Shown in pieces: positions 43,439-50,313 of a stretch of DNA of 64,000 bases. Origin of the DNA: DAOUJI01 sp965237875 (lineage in GTDB: Bacteria > Chloroflexota > Dehalococcoidia > Lucifugimonadales > JAGWBF01); assembly GCA_965237875.1 (NCBI GenBank), contig CBDEGP010000002.1, forward strand, positions 248,001-312,000. Reading direction: 5' to 3'. The notes under the pieces were generated by a model that worked only from the letters and a program-made list of their open reading frames with translations, did not search any database and was not told where the DNA came from. The first letter of the stretch is position 1; every line of letters starts with the position of its first letter. The position numbers and the translations under genes were made by a program.

Positions 43439-43702
43439 ATGCCTGAAGGCGCCAACCTGGAGATAGAAATACTCTACTGCCACGATTGAGGACACGCTCT
43501 GAGAGCCGCCTGGATGGCGGGTGAAGCCCTGTCCCGCAAGGGCGATCATATCAAGACGTTCAACCTGATGCCAGGGCCCCACGGCAAGTTCGACATCCGT
43601 ATCGACGGAGAACTGGTGGCCGAGCACCTGCACAAACCCGACGCCCACATATTCCCGGACCTCCCCGACTTGCTCAAGGCCATCGACGAGAAGGTCGGCT
43701 GA
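43439..43702 (+). CDS. candidate SelW/Rdx-family selenoprotein (in-frame TGA = Sec)
   Basis: ATG 43439 follows a strong AAAGGAGGG (43425-43433). The frame reads to an in-frame TGA at 43487-43489 (codon 17) and then stays open to the TGA at 43700-43702, 87 residues in all. The product begins MPEGANLEIEILYCHD-U-GH, giving Cys14-x-x-Sec17. The rest (LRAAWMAGEALS, then GKFDIRIDGELV) is the thioredoxin-like Rdx/SelW pattern in which a CxxC or CxxU pair sits at the end of strand 1. A G-containing hairpin follows the TGA. Rdx proteins are thought to be thiol redox proteins. No Sec machinery genes are in the window, so Sec insertion is inferred. Confidence 0.8.
43487..43521 (+). promoter_or_regulatory. 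candidate bacterial SECIS element
   Basis: After the TGA (43487-43489) lies CCGCC-TGGAT-GGCGG (43506-43520), a 5-bp GC stem with loop UGGAU. The loop begins 22 bases after the TGA and contains GG near its 5' side. Both fit the loose bacterial SECIS rule: short stem, G in the apical loop, roughly 16-37 bases downstream. Confidence 0.5.
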
Positions 43703-43735
43703 CCTTAGAGCAATCGAGAAATTCGAGGGGATGCA

Positions 43736-43924
43736 ATGACCGTCCGCTACACTTATGGTGTCACCTGGTCCACCGACGACGAAGAGTACGTTGGATTGTG
43801 CGCGGAATTCCCCTCGTTAAGCTGGCTGGCGTCTACTTCTGACGCGGCGTTTTCCGGCATCCGAAAACTCGTGGCCGATACTGTCTCAGACATGCCGAAG
43901 CCCATCGACGAGAGGGCCGGCTGA
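43736..43924 (+). CDS. HicB-like small protein
   Basis: 62 residues: VRYTYGVTWSTDDEEYVGLCAEFPSLSWLASTSDAAFSGIRKLVADTV. This is the partial RNase H-like fold of HicB antitoxins (strand, EEYVGLCAEFPSLS turn, helix). A C-terminal DNA-binding domain is lacking and no HicA toxin gene is adjacent, so it is a solitary member. GAGGGG lies 5 bases before ATG 43736. It follows the selenoprotein gene by 33 bases and may be co-transcribed. Confidence 0.75.
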   Translation: MTVRYTYGVTWSTDDEEYVGLCAEFPSLSWLASTSDAAFSGIRKLVADTVSDMPKPIDERAG

Positions 43925-43951
43925 AATTTTCCCCCGCAATAGGTCCGGCCG

Positions 43952-46225
43952 TCAGCCGGTGACCATCTCCAACAGCCTCCTGGCGCCGTCCTTGTCCAGA
44001 GGATAGTTGTTGTTGCCGCACTTGGGCGATTGGATGCAGCTGGGGCACCCGTCGTCGCAGGGACACTGGGTGACTGCGTTCAGGGTGACCCTCCATAGCT
44101 GCTCGACCATCCGATACCCCATCTCTGCAATGCCAATGCCCCCGGGATGCCCGTCGTATATGAATATTTGGGGCTGCCCCGTGTCAGGGTGCAGGGCTGT
44201 GGAAACGCCTCCGATGTCGTTCCGGTCGCACAATGCAAAGAGGGGAAGCACGCCTATGACTGCATGTTCCGCGGCGTGGAGGCCTCCCGACAGACCCAGC
44301 TTCTTGTCGGCCACTTCCTCCAACAGTTGGTCAGGAATGTCGAACCAGAGCGCCACCGTGTTGAATATTCGCGGCGGCAAGTCCAGGCGCTCCTCATCCA
44401 ACACCTCTTCAGTCAAGGGTCTGCGCTTCTGGTAGCCCGTAACCCTGGTGGTCACTTCCACGTCTCCCAGGTACACCTGGACTCCCCCGGCGAATTTGGC
44501 GTCACGGACCCTGTTTATAGTGATGTCAGTGGTGTCTTTGCTCTGAGTGTAGTATCCCGCGTCCGTGCGGGAGACGTAAGCGGCGCCGTTCTCCAGGTCC
44601 AGGCCGGTGACCCTGAAAGCGTCTCCCAGGTGGAGATATACGGCGCCGGGGTGGAGTTGGAAATAGGCGGACGTCTCGTCCACCGTCTCAAGAATCACGC
44701 CGGACTCCTCCTCCACTACAGGGTACGCATGGAGGGACGCCGACCGTATGTTTACGAACTCGGCGGGATAGGGCATTTCAGGAGTCACATGCCATTTCCC
44801 GCGGGACTCCCTGAGAAACCCCTGGGAGGCCAGGTTGTCCACGTGGGACTTGAATCGCGGCCCGAAAAGCTGGGAGTCGGCCTCCTCCAGCGGCGCTTCA
44901 TACGCGGCGCAAAGCAAGTGCGGTCCGATGATGTATGGGTTGTCGGGGGAGATTAGGGCGTTTTCCACCGGTTTCCCAAAGAAGAACTCCGGGTGGTTCA
45001 TCAGGTACTGGTCCAGAGGGTTGGCGCGGCCCACCAGCACTGACAGGGCCTCCTCACCCCGCCGTCCGCTCCTGGCCGCCTGTTGCCACGTTGAGGCAAT
45101 GCTGCCCGGATAGCCGGTTATAATCGTGGCGTCCAGGCTGCCCACGTCGATTCCCAACTCCAAGGCGTTGGTGGACGCCAATCCCAGAAGGCGTCCGTGG
45201 AGCAGGTCCGACTCGATCCTCCTCCTGTCCTCGGACAGATAGGTTGCCCGGTAGGGGCTTATCATTTTCCCCAGGCCCCTCTCCATCGACTCCAGCTGTT
45301 CTCTGGCGTACAGGTACACCAACTCCGCCTGCCGTCGGGTGCGTACAAAGGTAAGCGTGCGCACTTTCTTGGCGATCAAATGAGAAAACAGCGTCGCCGC
45401 CTCCATGTTTGTACTGCGCCTGGAGGACGGGGTGTTCTCGATGAAGGGAGGATTCCAGAAAGCGAACCTGCGTCCGCCGCTGGGGGCGCCGTCGTCGTCC
45501 ACAACCTGAAAGTCAAGCCCTGTGAGCTCCGAGGCGAGCTCGCCCGGGTTTGCGATGGTGGCTGAGCAGAGGATGAACTGGGGCGATGACCCGTAGAGCC
45601 CGCAAACTCTCCTCGTCCGCCGCAGCAGGTTGGCCACGTGAGAGCCGAAGACCCCTCTGTACACGTGAGCTTCGTCCAGCACGATGTACTTGAGGCCCCT
45701 GAAGAAACGAGACCAGCTCCGGTGATTGGGCAGAATTCCCAGATGTAGCATGTCCGGATTGGTAAGAATGACGTGAGCGGACCTGCGGACGGCGGCCCGC
45801 TCATCATACGGGGTGTCCCCGTCGAAGACCGCCGCCTTCACAGGCAACCCGTCGGTGAGGTTCCTCATGCCCTTCAGCTGGTCCTGCGTCAGCGCCTTGG
45901 TGGGATGGAGAAACAGGGCCCGGTTGGACAGGTCCGAGAGTAAAGCGTCCAGGGCTGGAATCTGGTAGCAGAGGCTTTTCCCGCTGGCCGCCGGAGTGGC
46001 AACAATGACGTTGCTCCCGGCGGCCAGATGATTGATCGCTTGTGCCTGATGGCTATAGAGAGGCCACAGGCCGGCCTTATCGAGGGCTTTGATGACCTGG
46101 TCATTGAGAGGGGGTGAAAGGGCGCCTTCACGAGCGTCTTTGGGCGGCACGACCTCGATATGCACTATCTGGTCCTCGTACCAGTGAGAACCAGTCAGTT
46201 GCCCCAGAAACCCTGAAACGTCCAT
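43952..46225 (-). CDS. DEAD/DEAH-box helicase with DUF1998 zinc-binding domain (MrfA/Hrq1-like)
   Basis: 757 residues. Motif I is TPAASGKSLCYQIPAL, motif II LDEAHVYRG, followed by LCSATIANPGELA (III), SNALELGIDVG-type motif (ASTNALELGIDVGSLDATI) and QQAARSGRRGEEAL (VI). The C-terminus has the four-cysteine cluster CPCDDGCPSCIQSPKCG. This is the architecture of Hrq1/MrfA, 3'-5' helicases that help repair mitomycin crosslinks. It is followed upstream by a DUF503 gene 5 bases away. Confidence 0.93.
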   Translation of the reverse strand: MDVSGFLGQLTGSHWYEDQIVHIEVVPPKDAREGALSPPLNDQVIKALDKAGLWPLYSHQAQAINHLAAGSNVIVATPAASGKSLCYQIPALDALLSDLSNRALFLHPTKALTQDQLKGMRNLTDGLPVKAAVFDGDTPYDERAAVRRSAHVILTNPDMLHLGILPNHRSWSRFFRGLKYIVLDEAHVYRGVFGSHVANLLRRTRRVCGLYGSSPQFILCSATIANPGELASELTGLDFQVVDDDGAPSGGRRFAFWNPPFIENTPSSRRSTNMEAATLFSHLIAKKVRTLTFVRTRRQAELVYLYAREQLESMERGLGKMISPYRATYLSEDRRRIESDLLHGRLLGLASTNALELGIDVGSLDATIITGYPGSIASTWQQAARSGRRGEEALSVLVGRANPLDQYLMNHPEFFFGKPVENALISPDNPYIIGPHLLCAAYEAPLEEADSQLFGPRFKSHVDNLASQGFLRESRGKWHVTPEMPYPAEFVNIRSASLHAYPVVEEESGVILETVDETSAYFQLHPGAVYLHLGDAFRVTGLDLENGAAYVSRTDAGYYTQSKDTTDITINRVRDAKFAGGVQVYLGDVEVTTRVTGYQKRRPLTEEVLDEERLDLPPRIFNTVALWFDIPDQLLEEVADKKLGLSGGLHAAEHAVIGVLPLFALCDRNDIGGVSTALHPDTGQPQIFIYDGHPGGIGIAEMGYRMVEQLWRVTLNAVTQCPCDDGCPSCIQSPKCGNNNYPLDKDGARRLLEMVTG

Positions 46226-46230
46226 CCTGA

Positions 46231-46524
46231 TTAGACCCCTGACACCAACTCCACCTCGTAATCTATCAGTTCCAGGTCAGGCCGGGTCTCCGTTATGAAG
46301 TCCACAACCTTGGATATCACACTGTTGGCAAGACGGCCGTCGTTGCTTACGCAGGCGACTCCCAGTACGAGGGTTTGCTGACTGTCGTTTAGCTCAATCT
46401 CCGCAGCCGACACGTTGAACTTGGAGCGTAAGCGGCTAAGGACGGACTGGGCAACCTGACGCTTGCCTTTGAGGCTGGAATTGCCGGGAATTCGCAGGAT
46501 GACACGGCATACGCCGACGTGCAC
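46231..46524 (-). CDS. DUF503 family protein
   Basis: 97 residues: MHVGVCRVILRIPGNSSLKGKRQVAQSVLSRLRSKFNVSAAEI followed by LVLGVACVSNDGRLANSVISKVVDFI. This is the compact ferredoxin-like DUF503 (YlxP-like) family, found near translation genes in Firmicutes and of unknown function. Here it precedes the helicase with a 5-base gap. Confidence 0.9.
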   Translation of the reverse strand: MHVGVCRVILRIPGNSSLKGKRQVAQSVLSRLRSKFNVSAAEIELNDSQQTLVLGVACVSNDGRLANSVISKVVDFITETRPDLELIDYEVELVSGV

Positions 46525-46960
46525 CGTAGACTCCTTCCAGCGTCTGTCCGCCGGGTCCGTTCGGACCGCCTATGACGACCCGGTAGCAGGAGCGCCCCCG
46601 CGCAGAGGTTGAAACATGCTGTCCGTACGGTCCTGGGCTGCAAAGGTGAATCCGTTCAAAGCGCGGAATTCGTAAGTGGTTGTAGGAGCACGCCCAAAAG
46701 CTGTAAGCAGTTGCCAACCGGCGGCGGAACGGCGGGAGTATAACAGACTCACGGATTTTGCATCAATACGGCTGTGGCGCCGCCGCCCGATGGTTAAATG
46801 GTTAATATGAGATTGCCTCGGTTGACTGCTCGTTGCCCTAGACAAAATACCCGCCGCCTATCCACACTAAAACGCGGCCCGAGGCATTGCCTATACGCGC
46901 CGCTCCCTGCTGTGGGGAAAGCGGCGCCCCAACACCTGTCCTCAGGGAGAAAAATCTAAG
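46525..46960. other. intergenic region between divergent DUF503 and substrate-binding protein genes
   Basis: 436 bases. I see no open frame with coding character and no clear two-box promoter. A GGGAG at 46944-46948 precedes the ATG at 46961. The minus-strand promoter of the DUF503/helicase operon must also lie here but is not recognised. Confidence 0.5.
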
Positions 46961-46989
46961 ATGAAACTCACCCTCACGTTCGTCTGGTT

Positions 46990-49074
46990 TTGCTGACGCT
47001 GGCGACGGCCGCCGCATGTTCCAGAGACCCTATCCCGACTCCCACGCCGGCGCCGACGCTGGCGCCCCCTCTAGCTCCGACGCCCGTTCCGACTCCCACC
47101 CAGGACCTGAGCGTCTACACCCCCTACGAGGACCAGGAACTGGGTGTCTGGTTCCTTCACCCGGAGGAGTGGGAGGCGACCCTGTCCGACGACCCGGCCG
47201 AGCGGTTGACCCTAGCCGGCGGCGACGGCGTCTCACGCTTGACCCTGAAGACTGTGTTCGACGAGGCCGACGCGCCGCTGAGCGATCGGCTGGACCGCGC
47301 CATAGAAAGCCTCACTCCTGAAGACACCGCCGTTGGAGTCGAGCTCATCGGCCCGGTTAGGCCGACCTACGGGTCCGAGGCTGAACGCGCCGAAATCTCG
47401 TACGAGGAGGACGGCGTCTCCGCAGTGAGCTGGGTGCAGGTCGCCCGGCGCGGCGGGGCCACCTTCGTGCTCACCCTCTCTACCATCCCATCGGAGATGG
47501 AACGGCAGCAGGAGACGTTCGAGACGGCTCTGTCGAGTTTTACCAGTTTCCCGCCGGCGCCCTACGGCATAGCACGCAACCGCGCTTTTACCATGCCCCT
47601 CGGCCAACCCAGCTCCCTCGACCCCGCCATCGTCAGGGAGACGACTTCCCACTTCTTCGTGAGCAGCATGTTCAGCGGCATGGTCCGCTTCGGCCCCAAC
47701 CTCTCCGTCGAACCCGACCTCGCCGAGCGGTGGGATGTGAACGAGGCGGGAGTAGTCTACACTTTCACGCTGCGCGACGGCATAACGTTCCACGACGGCA
47801 GCCCCATCACGGCTGACGACTTCAAGTACTCGATAGAGCGCGCCGGAGAACCTGAACTCCACAGCGACACCGCGCCGCTCTATCTCGGTGACATCGTGGG
47901 CATGAGGGAGAAACTGAGCGGCGACGCGGCCGAGGTCTCCGGCGTGGAGGTCGTGGACGAGCGGACCGTCCGCATCACTATAGACTCCCCCAAAGACTAT
48001 TTCCTGGCCAAACTGACCTACCCGTCCAGCGCCGTTGTAGACCGCAGCGCCGTAGAGGCAGCGGGTCCCGAGTGGTGGATGGGCGAAGAGATCAACGGCT
48101 CCGGCCCGTACAAACTGATGCGGTGGGACCCCGACGAGGTCATCATCCTGCAACGGTTCGACGACTATCACACTCCCGCCTCTCTGGGGCACGTAATATC
48201 GCCCATAGTCGCCCTGCCCGGGGCCAGCGCCCTGGACATGTACCAGTCGTACGCCTGGGACGGGCTGTTCGTCGGCCCCAGGTCCCTCCGCATAGTCCGG
48301 GGTGACCCGGGGCTGAGCGAACAACTGCGCGAGTACGACCAACTCACGAGCTTCTTCGTAGCCATGGACGGCGCGCGCCCTCCCTTCGACGACCCTAAGG
48401 TGCGGCGCGCTTTTGCAATGGGGCTGGACCGAGAGCGGTTCGCGCAAGAGATATACAGCGGCAACGTCAGAGTCGCCAACGGGCTGCTGCCGCCCGGCAT
48501 CCCCGGCTACACCGAGTCGCTCCGAGGCATTCCGTTCGACCCGGAGGCGGCACGCCAACTGCTCGCCGAGTCCAAGTACGGCGACGGCCTCCCGGAGATA
48601 ATCTTCTCCACGGTGGACGTAAACGGCGAGGCGCCGCAGACCGTGCAGTTCCTGCTGGACGCGTGGGAGGCTGAGTTGGGCGTGAAGGTGGAGGCGGACT
48701 TGCTGGAACCGGAGGTCTACTACTACCAGCTGGAGGACGTAGCGCAGCACGTGCTCTGGTATGGTTGGGTGGCCGACTACCCCGACCCGGAGAACTTCCT
48801 CGACCTGTTGCTGCACTCCGAGTCCCACAACCCCAGGTACGTCAACCCGCGCTTCGACGACTTGGTGGAGCGTGCGCGGGTGGAACAGGACCGGGAGACT
48901 CGCCTGGGCTTGTACCGAGAGGCGGAGCAGCTGCTAATGGACGACGCGGGCATCATCTCGCTCTTCCACTTCCAGGACCACGTAATCTTGCATCCGTACG
49001 TGCAGGGCTTCGGAATAACACCGGTCGGCCACCCGCACGTGGCTGGGATCAAGCTGGGCCCCATCGGGCGGTAG
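46990..49074 (+). CDS. ABC transporter substrate-binding lipoprotein (family 5), signal peptide apparently frameshifted
   Basis: 694 residues from TTG 46990. The mature part starts with a lipobox (ATAAAC|S) and a Pro/Thr-rich linker. An N-terminal ~140-residue domain resembling a PsbP/DUF1795-like fold (GVWFLHPEEWEATL) follows. Then comes a full family-5 solute-binding protein: LDPAIVRETTSHFFVSSMFSGMVR, FTLRDGITFHDGSPITADDFKYSIER, RRAFAMGLDRERFAQEIYSGN. The start is suspect: the ATG with a ribosome site (46961) runs out after 11 codons at TGA 46994, while the frame with RLVLLTLATAAAC has no ATG. One missing base near 46980 would join them. Confidence 0.88.
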   Translation: MLTLATAAACSRDPIPTPTPAPTLAPPLAPTPVPTPTQDLSVYTPYEDQELGVWFLHPEEWEATLSDDPAERLTLAGGDGVSRLTLKTVFDEADAPLSDRLDRAIESLTPEDTAVGVELIGPVRPTYGSEAERAEISYEEDGVSAVSWVQVARRGGATFVLTLSTIPSEMERQQETFETALSSFTSFPPAPYGIARNRAFTMPLGQPSSLDPAIVRETTSHFFVSSMFSGMVRFGPNLSVEPDLAERWDVNEAGVVYTFTLRDGITFHDGSPITADDFKYSIERAGEPELHSDTAPLYLGDIVGMREKLSGDAAEVSGVEVVDERTVRITIDSPKDYFLAKLTYPSSAVVDRSAVEAAGPEWWMGEEINGSGPYKLMRWDPDEVIILQRFDDYHTPASLGHVISPIVALPGASALDMYQSYAWDGLFVGPRSLRIVRGDPGLSEQLREYDQLTSFFVAMDGARPPFDDPKVRRAFAMGLDRERFAQEIYSGNVRVANGLLPPGIPGYTESLRGIPFDPEAARQLLAESKYGDGLPEIIFSTVDVNGEAPQTVQFLLDAWEAELGVKVEADLLEPEVYYYQLEDVAQHVLWYGWVADYPDPENFLDLLLHSESHNPRYVNPRFDDLVERARVEQDRETRLGLYREAEQLLMDDAGIISLFHFQDHVILHPYVQGFGITPVGHPHVAGIKLGPIGR

Positions 49075-49499
49075 CGGCGCCGGCTTGGGCGAATGTTACA
49101 CAACAGGGCCTTTTCATTCTCTGAAGCCGCTGTGGTAGTCCGTTCGTGGTGAGCAACGTTATGACCCTGGGACGGGCCCGAGCGTCGGCGAGTAACTGAA
49201 AGCGTGTGCATGACAACATGTTGAAAGGCGGTGCATCTGGATTCCGGCCTCCGCCGGAAAGACGTATGCGGGGCTGTGTCATGTCGTAGGGGCGACCGGT
49301 GGTCGCCCCGGCCCATTCGAGAGCAGTTAGTTGAAAGCTTGTCGAACCATGAGCGGACGGCCCTTCGACATGCTCAGGTCGAACGGAAAAGGCGCTGGCA
49401 TGGAGAAAAGAAAAGGCCCTGTGTTACACAACCGGCGCGTTGACTCTACGCGCCGTTGGGGAATACAATGAGTTACAAATTTCACAAACGGCAGGACTA
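49075..49499. repeat. intergenic region with dispersed palindromic repeats
   Basis: No gene is seen. Three elements stand out. TTCCGGC-CTCC-GCCGGAA lies at 49242-49259. GGGGCGACC-GGT-GGTCGCCCC lies at 49289-49309. CCTTCGACATGCTCAGGTCGAACGG at 49362-49386 is preceded by a related GTCGAACCATGAGCGG (49341-49356). I recognise these as forms of widespread intergenic repeats in environmental genomes. The copies are intact hairpins. Confidence 0.55.
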
Positions 49500-50246
49500 A
49501 TGGCCCGTCTTTTCGACATGCACGTACACACCACCAAGGGGAGCAGCGACTCGAACCTATCGCCTGAAGAGATGGTCCTGCAGGCGGAGCAATTGGGGCT
49601 GTTCGGGCTCTGCATCACCGAGCACAGCGGGCCCTGGGACAGGCACGATTTCCAGCGTTTCTCCTCTCAACACGACGTCACACTGATACGAGCTATGGAG
49701 GTCGAAACCGACATGGGCCACATCCTGGCGTTCGGGATGGACCGCTATCTCTCGGGCATAAACAAGGCTTCCAACCTGCGCAAAGAGCTGGACAGAGTAG
49801 GCGGATTCATGGTCAGCGCACATCCCTTCAGGGATATGTTCCCAGTGCGCCCGAAAGGCAGGCCCCTGATATACCAGGGCATGGACCACGTGCCTTCAAC
49901 GGTGGCCGGAGCGGCTGAACACCCCATCTTCTCGATGGTTGATGCGATGGAGGCGGCCAACGGGGCTACGGCGGGCAATGAGAACAGCTTCGCCTTTAAG
50001 GTTGCAAAACACTTGGGCTTGAAGGTGACCGGGGGCAGCGACGCCCACTCCCGGAACGGGTTGGGCAGATATGTGACTGCGTTCGATGGGGAGATTGGCA
50101 CGGCTGAGGAGTTCATGAATGCCCTCCACAACGGAAGCTTCCTGCCTGCAACGCTTTCCCCAAACAGGTCCAGCGCGACCGCTTCTTGGACGCCTGTGCC
50201 TGAGCCTTCCACAGAAGAGGCAATCGGGACTCGTAAAGACAGCTGA
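49500..50246 (+). CDS. PHP-domain phosphoesterase family protein
   Basis: 248 residues from ATG 49500 (MARLFDMHVHTTKGSSDS); an in-frame ATG 60 bases earlier would precede the HxH start unnaturally. Metal-ligand motifs are DMHVHTTKGSSDSNL, CITEHSG, GFMVSAHPFRD and VTGGSDAHSRNGLG, matching the PHP family used by polymerase-associated and nucleotide/phosphate ester hydrolases. The C-terminal ~20 residues are low complexity. The substrate is not known. Confidence 0.9.
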   Translation: MARLFDMHVHTTKGSSDSNLSPEEMVLQAEQLGLFGLCITEHSGPWDRHDFQRFSSQHDVTLIRAMEVETDMGHILAFGMDRYLSGINKASNLRKELDRVGGFMVSAHPFRDMFPVRPKGRPLIYQGMDHVPSTVAGAAEHPIFSMVDAMEAANGATAGNENSFAFKVAKHLGLKVTGGSDAHSRNGLGRYVTAFDGEIGTAEEFMNALHNGSFLPATLSPNRSSATASWTPVPEPSTEEAIGTRKDS

Positions 50247-50313
50247 CCCCGAAACGGCGGGTTTTTCCGTGGCGGTTGGATAGTGATGGGAGTGGGAGGG
50301 GCCCGCTCGTAGC

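Noticed and set aside
47233..48828. A 531-codon minus-strand open frame inside the substrate-binding protein gene
   Set aside because: Antisense shadow; the plus strand encodes a clear family-5 binding protein over the whole interval.
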